From Lachnospiraceae bacterium (GTDB lineage: Bacteria > Bacillota > Clostridia > Lachnospirales > Lachnospiraceae), in contig CAJTBF010000010.1 in assembly GCA_910574195.1 (NCBI GenBank), positions 82,503 through 146,502 on the forward strand: a stretch of 64,000 nt of DNA, given 5' to 3'. Shown in pieces: positions 25,997-34,381 of this stretch. The notes under the pieces were generated by a model that was not told the DNA's origin, ran no database searches, and saw nothing but the letters and a program-made list of their open reading frames with translations. Each line of letters opens with the position of its first letter. Position 1 is the first letter of the stretch. The position numbers were made by a program, and so were the translations under genes.

Positions 25997-27007
25997 ATGG
26001 AAAATGCAAAGAATAAATCCTTTGTTGGAAAATTGACAGAGAGCAGAAACTTTGGTCTGGTTCTCGGACTGATTGTTCTTCTGCTTGTGGCGGCTGTAAT
26101 TACACCGTCCATGTATTCGCTTAATTCCATCATCAGTATGCTTCAGAACAATGCGGTTTACGGACTGCTTGCAATCGGAGAGATGATGGTGATTATTACG
26201 GCAGGTATTGACATTTCCATCGGTGCCACATTGTCCCTGGTGGGGGTTGTGTGCTGCCGGCTGATGGCCGAGAATCCGGGAGTACCGGGAGTGGTCTGGG
26301 TTCTTCTGGCTCTGGTACTGGGAGCATTGTGCGGAGCGTTTAACGGACTGATCGTAGGATACTTCAAGATGGTTCCCATGATTGCGACACTTGGTACCAT
26401 GTATATTTTCCGTGGTTTCTCTTTCCTGTTCAGCGGCGGGCAGTGGTGGTTTCCGCATCAGTTTACGGAAGGATATCAGGCGTTTGCCACGCTGCGGATA
26501 TTTGGAGTGGTTCCCAGTATTCTTGTGATTCTGGTTGTTGTGTTTATTCTGGCAGCGCTGTTCCTGGGGTATACGTCGAGAGGAAGAAGGATTTATGCCA
26601 TCGGGACGAATAAGGAGTCGGCGCAGATTGCCGGTATCAAAGAAGAAAAGGTTACATTTCTCGCAATGACATTGTGCGGAATGCTGGCAGGCCTTTCCGG
26701 AATGCTTTACACGGCGAACTATGCCACATGTAGTTATGGAATCGGGGAAGGATATGAGATGACGGCCATTGCCATCTGTATTCTTGGCGGTGTCAGCATT
26801 ACCGGAGGAAAAGGAAAAGTAGACGGCGTAATCATCGGTTTTCTGATGATGGCGGTAATTACATATTTTATCAGTCTTCTGCCTGGCTTAAGTGTATGGT
26901 CCGATGCAATCCAGGGTGCCATCATCATTGCGGCAGTTGCCCTGAACAAATTTACAGAGCGCTCTGCTGAGAAGAGAGCACTGAAAGAAAGGAGTGCTTT
27001 GATCTAA
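25997..27007 (+). CDS. Sugar ABC transporter permease 1 (RbsC type)
   Basis: 336 residues with 8-10 hydrophobic spans. The family motif is visible: AGIDISIGATLSLVGV in the N-terminal half and GGVSITGGKGKVDGVIIG near the C-terminus. It would form the membrane channel as a heterodimer with the next gene product, since two different permeases are encoded. Its stop codon overlaps the start of permease 2 (TAATG). Confidence 0.92.
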   Translation: MENAKNKSFVGKLTESRNFGLVLGLIVLLLVAAVITPSMYSLNSIISMLQNNAVYGLLAIGEMMVIITAGIDISIGATLSLVGVVCCRLMAENPGVPGVVWVLLALVLGALCGAFNGLIVGYFKMVPMIATLGTMYIFRGFSFLFSGGQWWFPHQFTEGYQAFATLRIFGVVPSILVILVVVFILAALFLGYTSRGRRIYAIGTNKESAQIAGIKEEKVTFLAMTLCGMLAGLSGMLYTANYATCSYGIGEGYEMTAIAICILGGVSITGGKGKVDGVIIGFLMMAVITYFISLLPGLSVWSDAIQGAIIIAAVALNKFTERSAEKRALKERSALI

Positions 27008-28275
27008 TGAGTGAGAATAAAAATACAGCACCTGCAAGAGATTTGACGGTAAAACAGGGCTTTAAATTATCAAAGTTTTTAGTAAGCTGGGAAATGGTAC
27101 TGGTATACATACTGCTTTTAATCAATCTTGTATTGATGGCTACCAGGACGAATCTTTATTTTTCGGGCGGGACCGTACAGTCGATCATTCAATCCGGAAT
27201 GGACGTGTGTCCGCTGGTTTTGGGAATGATTTTGATTCTGATGCTGGGTGATATTGATGTGTCGGTTGCGGCTACTATGATTTTTGCCTCCATGGCAACC
27301 GGTCTTTGCTGTCAGGCAGGGATGCCGGCCATCGTAGGTGTGCTGGCCGGTCTTGTTGCCGGAGGATTGTGCGGGGCATTCAACGGATTCTTTGTGGCGT
27401 ATGTCGGAATGCCGGCCGTTATTGTAACCATTGCGACGTCCATGCTGTTCCGTGGAATTGTAAAGATTGTACTGGATGTAAATGTGTTGAAGGTATTCCC
27501 GTCGTTCTACGTGACTATTGCATGGTCGAATATTGCCGGAATCCCGCTGGCATTGATTTTGTTCCTGGTGATGAGTGCAGGGTTCATTTTCCTGCTCCAG
27601 AAGTCCAAATTCGGAAGACAGCTTTATATCATCGGAAATAATGCGACCTGTGCGCAGTATTCCGGTATTGATGTAAAGAAGACCAAATTGATCGTGTTTA
27701 TTTTGATGGGTGTAATGTGCGGTGTGGCTTCCATTTTCTTCGTAGGAAGAATGGGCGGCAGTGTTTCCTCTACGATGGGTACCGGTTATGAGATGACGGC
27801 CATTGCGATCTGTGTGTTGGGCGGTGTGTCCACCAACGGAGGAAAAGGAAAGGTATATGGTTCCGTAATTGCAACGCTGATCATGGCATTCTTAACTTAT
27901 ACGCTGGGGCTTCTGGAAGTGGATGCCAACTCCAGAAAGATTGTGACCGGTTTTATTCTGATCATTGCGGTACTGATTCCGAATGTAAACAGACAGTTGA
28001 TCGCCAATCTGAAACTGAAATTCATCTACAAAGGAAATAAGAACGTAGAAGCGCTGAATATCAAAACAGCGGAGGAAGTAAAGGCATTGAGGGCGGCGAT
28101 TGCAGAACTTCAGAAAGATAGTACTGTCAGTGATGCCGATAAGAGTGCGAAGATCAAAAAGAATGAGGAAAAGATCGTTTCGCTGCAGAAAAAGTGTAAA
28201 GAGCAGACGGCCGCATGGCTGGAAGAGCAGAGAGAAGACGAGAGAAAGGCAAAAGAGCGTTTCGCGGCAAAATAA
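27007..28275 (+). CDS. Sugar ABC transporter permease 2 (RbsC type) with C-terminal coiled-coil tail
   Basis: 422 residues. Residues 1-345 are an RbsC-like permease (LGDIDVSVAATMIFA, GGVSTNGGKGKVYGSVIA). An extra charged tail of about 75 residues follows, rich in Lys, Glu, Ala and Gln with heptad-like spacing (IAELQKD, KKNEEKIVSLQKKCKEQ, REDERKAKERF), predicted to be a cytoplasmic coiled coil. Most permeases of this family end soon after the last membrane span. The tail may contact the ATPase or a regulator such as the soluble hybrid kinase; this is a guess. Confidence 0.9.
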   Translation: MSENKNTAPARDLTVKQGFKLSKFLVSWEMVLVYILLLINLVLMATRTNLYFSGGTVQSIIQSGMDVCPLVLGMILILMLGDIDVSVAATMIFASMATGLCCQAGMPAIVGVLAGLVAGGLCGAFNGFFVAYVGMPAVIVTIATSMLFRGIVKIVLDVNVLKVFPSFYVTIAWSNIAGIPLALILFLVMSAGFIFLLQKSKFGRQLYIIGNNATCAQYSGIDVKKTKLIVFILMGVMCGVASIFFVGRMGGSVSSTMGTGYEMTAIAICVLGGVSTNGGKGKVYGSVIATLIMAFLTYTLGLLEVDANSRKIVTGFILIIAVLIPNVNRQLIANLKLKFIYKGNKNVEALNIKTAEEVKALRAAIAELQKDSTVSDADKSAKIKKNEEKIVSLQKKCKEQTAAWLEEQREDERKAKERFAAK

Positions 28276-28339
28276 AATTCCATATGTTATAAGCAGCAAA
28301 GGGCTGTTTATATATAATTTATAAAAGGAGGAACGTAGT

Positions 28340-29533
28340 ATGAAAAACTGGAAAAAACTGGTAGCGCTCGGACTGAGTGCAATGATGCTCGCTTCTATGG
28401 TAGGATGCAGCACCACAGAGTCCACAGGAGGAGCTGAGGGCGGAAGCGCGGAAGGCGAAGAAGCAGCTCCGGCCGCATCAGGCGATGGGGAATCTATGGA
28501 GGGAACCCATGTATTTATGTTCAAATCCACCGGAAACTCTTTCGGAGATTTGATGTTCGAAGGATTCGAAGAGTACATGGAAGCAAAGGGAGAGAAGACC
28601 GCATATAAGAGCCCTGCCGAGACGACTGTACAGGCACAGGTTAATATGCTGGACGAGCTGATTACGCAGAATGTAGCGTCTATCACAATTTCCACAAACG
28701 GAGACGCAGGTTATGACGAAGTGTTCAAGAGAGCACAGGAAAAAGGAATTCCGATCGTATCTGTAGACTCTGAAGCAAACCCGGAATATCGTATCTGCCA
28801 TACCAATCAGGCTGAGACTGCTGATATCGGTTCTTACCTTGTACAGGCAGCGGTATTGATTACTCTGGGAATCGACTATCCTGGCGACGGCAAGATGGAA
28901 GATACGCTGAAAGAAGAACTTCCGAATTATTCAGGCGACGAAATTAAACTTGGTGTTCTTTCCGCATCCATTGATACACCGGTTCAGAACAGCTGGATCG
29001 CTGCGATGGAAGAAGAATTGACAAAAGATTTCTATGCAGGAAAGGTAAGCCCGGAACTTGACAAGAAGTATGGTAACGATGACCTGACAGAGTCCACCAC
29101 ACAGGCAAATGCATTCATCGCAGAGAATTCTGTTGATTGTATCATTTCCCCGACCACAGTTGGTATCGCAGCAGCAGGACAGGCTTTGAAGTCCTCCAAC
29201 AGCGAGATCATGCTGACAGGTCTTGGACTTCCGTCCGAAATGCAGTCCTTCATGCCGGGATCCGCAGATGACGATGCATTCGAGTCCGTATGTCCGTACA
29301 TGATGCTGTGGGATGTAATTCATCTGGGAGCAGTTGCAGGCGCGGCTACTTACGCAGCAGTAAACGATGGATTTGACGGAGCAGCAGGCTCTTCCTTCGA
29401 GATGGACGCATTCCGCGATTATGAAGCAGAATCTTATGAAGCATATGAGAGCGGAGACGGCACGGCAGTTCTTGCAGGAACACCTTACATCTTCTACAAA
29501 GACAACATGGCTGAGTGGATTGGCGTTCTGTAA
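28340..29533 (+). CDS. Sugar-binding lipoprotein of the first ABC importer
   Basis: 397 residues with a lipoprotein signal peptide: KK near the N-terminus, a hydrophobic core, and lipobox SMVGC with Cys23 as the lipidated residue. A Gly/Ser/Glu-rich linker follows to about residue 50. The mature part is a periplasmic-binding-protein type 1 fold like the rhamnose/autoinducer-2 binding group (NVASITISTNGDAGYDEVFKRAQEKGIPIVSVDSEA). It captures the sugar outside the membrane and delivers it to the two permeases. It is preceded by AAAAGGAGG and ends the four-gene transporter unit. Confidence 0.92.
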   Translation: MKNWKKLVALGLSAMMLASMVGCSTTESTGGAEGGSAEGEEAAPAASGDGESMEGTHVFMFKSTGNSFGDLMFEGFEEYMEAKGEKTAYKSPAETTVQAQVNMLDELITQNVASITISTNGDAGYDEVFKRAQEKGIPIVSVDSEANPEYRICHTNQAETADIGSYLVQAAVLITLGIDYPGDGKMEDTLKEELPNYSGDEIKLGVLSASIDTPVQNSWIAAMEEELTKDFYAGKVSPELDKKYGNDDLTESTTQANAFIAENSVDCIISPTTVGIAAAGQALKSSNSEIMLTGLGLPSEMQSFMPGSADDDAFESVCPYMMLWDVIHLGAVAGAATYAAVNDGFDGAAGSSFEMDAFRDYEAESYEAYESGDGTAVLAGTPYIFYKDNMAEWIGVL

Positions 29534-29634
29534 GATTTTGATGTAAATCTCGCAGGAGCCGGGGAAGCAGGCAGGATGAAGAGATCTTTCACCATGTCTG
29601 GTGAAAGGTGATCGTCCCGGCGATACCGGTTTCG

Positions 29635-29675
29635 GAAAAGAAAGGGAATCCCATAACAGGGGTTCTCTTTTTTTG
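29635..29675 (+). terminator. Terminator after the first sugar-binding protein
   Basis: AAAGGGAATCCC pairs with GGGGTTCTCTTT, counting two G-U pairs, followed by a run of T. Confidence 0.7.
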
Positions 29676-29695
29676 AAATCCGGTTAGAAAAGTAT

Positions 29696-29724
29696 TTGCA
29701 GAAACAGGCGGAACCGTATAGAAT
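29696..29724 (+). promoter_or_regulatory. Possible promoter for the kinase-epimerase pair
   Basis: TTGCAG (29696-29701) and TAGAAT (29719-29724) are 17 bases apart, just after the preceding terminator. The -10 is good and the -35 poor. Confidence 0.4.
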
Positions 29725-29829
29725 AAAAGAAAAAGAGTGGAGCAGAAGCGCAGATATAAGAGAATGGCGCATCGTATGTGCCCATATTTGCGGAAGATGT
29801 GAGAGGATCTCAGAAACAGGAGGTGGAAC

Positions 29830-31344
29830 ATGAAATATTTGATGGGAATTGATAATGGGGGTACGTTTTCAAAAGCGGCGATTTTTGATGAGAACGGAAC
29901 GCAGATTTCCGTTGCCAGTGTACCGACTGTGACAATTACACCAAAGCCGGGATATACAGAGCGGGATATGGAGGAATTGTGGCAGGTCAATGCGCAGGCG
30001 GTACGCCAGGCAATAGAGAAGAGCGGAATTGATCCAAAAGAGATTGCCGGGGTGTCCTTTTCCGGACATGGGAAAGGATTATATATGGTAGGATATGACG
30101 GAAAGCCTTCCTATGCGGGAATTATTTCCACAGATGCCAGGGCGTGGTCCTACGTAAAAAAATGGAAAGAAGACAGGACGGCAGAGAAAGTTTATCAAAA
30201 GACATTTCAGGAGATCCTTGCCTGTCAGCCTGTCAGCATTCTGGCCTGGCTGAAAGATCATGAATCGGAAGTATTGGAACGTACACAATATATATTTGCA
30301 GTAAAAGATTATGTACGTTTCCGGATGACCGGGGAAGCTTTTGCAGAATATACGGATTTTTCAGGTGGAAATCTGGTAAATCTGACGACACATGCTTACG
30401 ATAAAGAGTTGCTGGAATACTTTGGACTTGGAGAAGTATATGAAAAGCTGCCTCCGCTGAAATATGCGGCGGAACTTTGCGGCTGCGTGACGAAAGAGGC
30501 GGCGGAACTGACGCATCTCTGTGAGGGAACGCCGGTGGCGGCGGGGATGTTTGATGTGAATGCCTGTGGGATTGCTTCCGGCCTGTCCGACGAGCGGCAG
30601 ATGTGTATGGTGGCGGGAACATGGAGTATCAATGAATTTATTGCCAAAGAACCGGTGCTCAACGGTACGGTAGCATTGAATTCTATGTTTTGTATTCCGG
30701 GATACTATCTTATAGAGGAGAGCAGCCCCACTTCTGCGGGGAATATGGAGTGGTTTATCCGGAATTTGATGCAGAAGGAAAAGACGGAAGCAAAGGAACA
30801 GGGCGGTTCCGTATATGATGTAACCAATGCATGGGTGGATTCTATTGAACCTCAGGATAACCAGATCATTTTCCTGCCGTTTTTGAACGGATCCAATGAG
30901 GATGCACTTGCCAAGGGGACATTCATCGGTTTGACTGCCTATCACAATAAAAAGCATATGCTGCGTGCCGTATATGAGGGAATTGTCTTCTCCCACCTTA
31001 CCCATGTAAAAAAATTACTGCGAAACCGGGAAGTGCCGGAAAGTATTCGTCTCTCGGGAGGCGCGGCGAATTCCGATGTCTGGGTGCAGATTTTTGCAGA
31101 CGCACTGCAGATTCCCATAGACGTAATTGAGGATAAAGAGCTGGGAGCACAGGGTGCCGCCATTTCTGCTGGGATTGCAGTGGGAGTGTATGCGGATTAC
31201 CAGGAGGCCATAGGAAAGACGGTACATATTACAAAGACAATACAGCCAAGACCGGCGTACCGGGAGATTTATGAGCAGAAGTACCAGACATACCGCCGGG
31301 TGATTGAGGGATTAAGCGGCGTATGGGAATGCTTTGAAAATTAA
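29830..31344 (+). CDS. FGGY-family kinase, L-xylulose kinase-like (LyxK type)
   Basis: 504 residues. The N-terminal ATPase fold starts MGIDNGGTFSKAAIFDENG, and the second half has GTWSINEF, SSPTSAGNMEWF and LSGGAANSDVWVQ. The segments PGYTERDMEELWQ, GKGLYMVGYDGKP and ASPTS-like SSPTSAGNMEWF resemble E. coli LyxK, which phosphorylates L-xylulose. The next gene encodes a UlaE-like epimerase that uses L-xylulose-5-P, which supports the assignment. It starts the catabolic genes after the ABC importer. Another ketose or polyol substrate cannot be excluded. Confidence 0.83.
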   Translation: MKYLMGIDNGGTFSKAAIFDENGTQISVASVPTVTITPKPGYTERDMEELWQVNAQAVRQAIEKSGIDPKEIAGVSFSGHGKGLYMVGYDGKPSYAGIISTDARAWSYVKKWKEDRTAEKVYQKTFQEILACQPVSILAWLKDHESEVLERTQYIFAVKDYVRFRMTGEAFAEYTDFSGGNLVNLTTHAYDKELLEYFGLGEVYEKLPPLKYAAELCGCVTKEAAELTHLCEGTPVAAGMFDVNACGIASGLSDERQMCMVAGTWSINEFIAKEPVLNGTVALNSMFCIPGYYLIEESSPTSAGNMEWFIRNLMQKEKTEAKEQGGSVYDVTNAWVDSIEPQDNQIIFLPFLNGSNEDALAKGTFIGLTAYHNKKHMLRAVYEGIVFSHLTHVKKLLRNREVPESIRLSGGAANSDVWVQIFADALQIPIDVIEDKELGAQGAAISAGIAVGVYADYQEAIGKTVHITKTIQPRPAYREIYEQKYQTYRRVIEGLSGVWECFEN

Positions 31345-31366
31345 AAAGCAAGGAGCAGTGGAAAAG

Positions 31367-32227
31367 ATGGAAAAACAGTATACTTTGGGATTATATGAAA
31401 AATCTATGCCCGCGGATTTAAGTTGGGAAGAGAAGCTATCGGAAGCGAAGGGAGCCGGTTTTGATTTTGTGGAGATCAGTATCGACGAGACGGATGCAAA
31501 GCTTTCCCGGCTGGATATGACAAAAGAGGAACGGCTGGAACTGGTAACACTGATGCAGAAGACAGGTGTGCCGATCCGTACCATGTGTCTGAGCGGGCAT
31601 CGTAAATATCCGCTTGGCAGCAGTCATCCGGAGACAGAAAAACGAGGGATGGAGATTATGGAAAAGGCCATCTGTCTGGCAGAAGATCTGGGGATTCGGA
31701 TTATTCAGCTTGCAGGGTACGATGTGTATTATGAGCCGTCTACGTTGGAGACAAAGAAGCGGTTTTTGAAAAACCTGAAAAAAGCTGCGGAGATGGCTGC
31801 AAAGGCAGGCGTTTTGCTGGGATTTGAGACAATGGAGAACGAATTCATGAATACGGTGGAAAAGGCCATGAAGTATGTCACATTAACAGGTTCTTCCTAT
31901 CTGCACGTATATCCGGATATCGGCAACATCACCAATGCAGCGAAAAGCTATGAGAACGATGTACTGGAAGATCTGGAACTGGGGAGAGGGCACATTGTGG
32001 CAATGCACTTAAAAGAAACCGTTCCCGGAAAATTCCGGGAGATCCCCTTTGGCACCGGACATGTGGATTTTGAAAGTGCGGTGTCCAAAGCATGGGATCT
32101 GGGAGTACGCAAATTTGTGACAGAGTTCTGGTATACAGGAAATCCGGCATGGCGGGAAGATTTGAAGTTTGCCAACGGGATGTTTACAAAACTTCTCTCC
32201 AGGGCGGCGGGAGAAGCGGCAAATTGA
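31367..32227 (+). CDS. ulaE: L-ribulose-5-phosphate 3-epimerase (UlaE/SgbU-like)
   Basis: About 286 residues from ATG 31367 (AAGGAG upstream); an earlier in-frame ATG at 31334 overlaps the kinase gene. The protein is colinear with E. coli UlaE: LGLYEKSMPADLSWEEKL, DFVEISIDETDAKLSRLD, MCLSGHRKYPLGS, IQLAGYDVYYEPS and YPDIGN. Metal-ligand segments FETMEN, YPDIGN, MHLKET and TEFWY are present. It interconverts L-xylulose-5-P and L-ribulose-5-P. The next step, L-ribulose-5-P 4-epimerase, is not in the window. It follows the kinase by 22 bases. Confidence 0.88.
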   Translation: MEKQYTLGLYEKSMPADLSWEEKLSEAKGAGFDFVEISIDETDAKLSRLDMTKEERLELVTLMQKTGVPIRTMCLSGHRKYPLGSSHPETEKRGMEIMEKAICLAEDLGIRIIQLAGYDVYYEPSTLETKKRFLKNLKKAAEMAAKAGVLLGFETMENEFMNTVEKAMKYVTLTGSSYLHVYPDIGNITNAAKSYENDVLEDLELGRGHIVAMHLKETVPGKFREIPFGTGHVDFESAVSKAWDLGVRKFVTEFWYTGNPAWREDLKFANGMFTKLLSRAAGEAAN

Positions 32228-32271
32228 GAGAAAAATAAAATGACATATGATATCAGATATCAGGGGTAACA

Positions 32272-32311
32272 CAGTGAGGGGCTATTTTGCGATAGCCTCT
32301 TGACTTTTTTT
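32272..32311 (+). terminator. Weak terminator after the epimerase, overlapping the next promoter
   Basis: A hairpin GGGGCTAT..ATAGCCTC with a GG bulge is followed by a run of T (32305-32311). It shares bases with the -35 element of the downstream promoter. Confidence 0.45.
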
Positions 32312-32361
32312 GGAAAAAAGAGTAATCTAAAACCAGAACAAAACCGAAACGTTTCGGTTTT
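32300..32361 (+). promoter_or_regulatory. Promoter and LacI-type operator of the aldolase operon
   Basis: TTGACT (32300-32305) and TAATCT (32323-32328) are 17 bases apart. Twelve bases further lies a perfect 22-bp palindrome (32340-32361) centred on CCGAAACGTTTCGG, with the central CG typical of LacI-family operators. The LacI regulator encoded at 33274 probably binds here and blocks transcription. Confidence 0.8.
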
Positions 32362-32381
32362 AAAGAAGGAGGAGCAGGGAT

Positions 32382-33242
32382 ATGCCATTTGTTACATCAG
32401 AACACATGTTAAAAGAGGCACAGAAGGGGCATTATGCCGTAGGAGCATTTAATGTGGAGAATATGGAGATGGTAAAGGCAGTCATTGCGGCGGCGGAGGA
32501 ACTCCGGGCGCCGGTGATGTTACAGACTACGCCGTCTACGGTGAAGTATGGGACGTTGGAGACTTATGCGGCGATTGTTGCATCGGAAGCAAAGAGAGCG
32601 TCTGTCCCGGTTTGCCTGCATTTGGATCATGGCAGCAGCTTTGCCTTAACGGCACAGGCAGTAAAAGCGGGATATACTTCGGTGATGATTGACGGTTCCA
32701 GGGAGACGTTTGAAGGGAACATTGCAGTCAGTAAGAAAGCGGCGGATATGGCAAGGGCCTGCGGGATTCCGATTGAAGCGGAATTAGGGAAGGTCGGAGG
32801 AAAAGAAGATGATCTGGAGGCAGAGGCAGATACCAATACAGACCCGATGGAAGCAAAGGAATTCGTGGAGCGGACGGGAATTACGTCTCTTGCCATTGCC
32901 ATTGGCACGGCTCATGGGTTTTATGCAGGGACTCCGGTATTGGATAAAGAACGTGTATCGGAGATTCGAAAAGTGGTAGAGATTCCGTTGGTGCTGCATG
33001 GAGCTTCCGGGTTAAGTGACGAAGATGTGCAGGAGTGCGTAAGCCGCGGTATCTGTAAGGTGAACTTTGCAACGGAACTGCGGGCGGCGTATACCGATGC
33101 GGGGAAGAAGCTGCTGGCAGAAAAGCCGGATACGTTTGATCCCAAAAAGCTGGGAACGGTAGGGATGGAAGCTGTGAAGAAATTGGTGATGGAACGGATG
33201 AAAGTCTGTGGATGTGACGGAAAAGCTGTGTATAGACTGTGA
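32382..33242 (+). CDS. Class II fructose/tagatose-bisphosphate-type aldolase (GatY/KbaY-like)
   Basis: 286 residues. Catalytic Asp82 and zinc ligand His83 are in LHLDHGSS; further ligand segments are GTAHGFY and LHGASGL, and the phosphate-binding region KVNFATEL is intact. It should cleave a ketose-1,6-bisphosphate to dihydroxyacetone phosphate and an aldehyde phosphate. The GatD-like dehydrogenase and LacC/FruK-like kinase downstream in the same cluster favour tagatose- or a similar hexulose-bisphosphate over a housekeeping fructose-bisphosphate role. The LacI operator lies immediately upstream. Confidence 0.88.
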   Translation: MPFVTSEHMLKEAQKGHYAVGAFNVENMEMVKAVIAAAEELRAPVMLQTTPSTVKYGTLETYAAIVASEAKRASVPVCLHLDHGSSFALTAQAVKAGYTSVMIDGSRETFEGNIAVSKKAADMARACGIPIEAELGKVGGKEDDLEAEADTNTDPMEAKEFVERTGITSLAIAIGTAHGFYAGTPVLDKERVSEIRKVVEIPLVLHGASGLSDEDVQECVSRGICKVNFATELRAAYTDAGKKLLAEKPDTFDPKKLGTVGMEAVKKLVMERMKVCGCDGKAVYRL

Positions 33243-33273
33243 AAGGGGAACGAAAAAGAAAAGGACGGTGAAC

Positions 33274-34311
33274 ATGGCGGCAACGATCAAAGATATTGCA
33301 AAGGCAACGGGTTTGGGACTTGCGACGATTTCCTCTTATCTGAACGGGGGAAATGTGCGGGAAAAGAATCGGATCCGGATTGAGCAGGCAATTGAGGAAT
33401 TGCATTTTGAGGTGAATGAAGTGGCCAGAGGCCTGAAAACAAATCGGACCAGGAGTATCGGGATCTTGATTCCGGAATTGAACAATATTTTCTGTGCGGA
33501 GATTATTACGGAAGCGGAAGAAGTGCTGCGCAGACAAGGATATGCGGCGATGATCTGCGACTGCCGCACGGACGCGCACAGAGAGAAGGAAGCCATTGAT
33601 TTTCTGCTTCACCGCCGGGTAGACGGTTTGCTCATGATTCCTTCCGGAGAAACAGGCGCTTCTGTGCAGCGATTCCTGCGTGCAAAGAAGCCGGTGGTAC
33701 TGATAGACCGTAAAATAAGGAATCTGGATTGTGACTGTGTACTGGTGGACAACAAAGGCGCGGTAAAAGATGCAGTGAATCGACTGATTACGGCAGGGCA
33801 CCGGGAGATTGGGATCATTGCCGGCCCGGAGGAGATGTACACGGCTCAGGAGAGGCTTTACGGCTATGAACAGGCGCTTGCAAAAGCCCGGATTCCAATA
33901 CGGGATTCTTTAATGGTTCGCGGTGATTACACGATCCGCGGTGGAATGAAAGCTATGCGGGAACTGATACAGAAGAATACGGATCTGTCGGCGGTATTGG
34001 TCTCTAATTACGAGATGACACTGGGTTCCGTGATAGAACTGCATGAATTGGGAGTACAGATTCCGGAAGAATTGTCTCTGATCGGATTCGATAATGTGGA
34101 GTTTGCAAGAGCAAGTACCCCCCGCTTGAGTATTGTCACGCAGCCTACAAAAGAAATCGGAAAAAAGGCGGCGGAATTGATGCTGCTGCGTCTACAGGAA
34201 GATACCGTTTCGGGAAAAAAACAAAAACTCCGGCTGAAAACCGGATTTGTGGAGGGAAATTCTGTCAGAGACATAAAAAGAGAGGAATCTTTGGAAAGAA
34301 CAAAGGAATAA
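33274..34311 (+). CDS. LacI-family transcriptional repressor
   Basis: 345 residues from ATG 33274 (AAAAGGA upstream). The N-terminal helix-turn-helix is TIKDIAKATGLGLATISSYLNGG and the hinge follows (NEVARGLKTNRTRSIGILIPELNN). The remainder is a periplasmic-binding-like sugar sensor. It sits inside the operon it probably controls; the perfect palindrome at 32340-32361 is the likely operator. The inducer is probably the imported sugar or its derivative. Confidence 0.92.
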   Translation: MAATIKDIAKATGLGLATISSYLNGGNVREKNRIRIEQAIEELHFEVNEVARGLKTNRTRSIGILIPELNNIFCAEIITEAEEVLRRQGYAAMICDCRTDAHREKEAIDFLLHRRVDGLLMIPSGETGASVQRFLRAKKPVVLIDRKIRNLDCDCVLVDNKGAVKDAVNRLITAGHREIGIIAGPEEMYTAQERLYGYEQALAKARIPIRDSLMVRGDYTIRGGMKAMRELIQKNTDLSAVLVSNYEMTLGSVIELHELGVQIPEELSLIGFDNVEFARASTPRLSIVTQPTKEIGKKAAELMLLRLQEDTVSGKKQKLRLKTGFVEGNSVRDIKREESLERTKE

Positions 34312-34381
34312 GGGGAAGCCCCACACAGATGCGGGAACAGACAGGAGAGAGGAAAAACAGGAGACAGAAAAGGAGGTTGAG

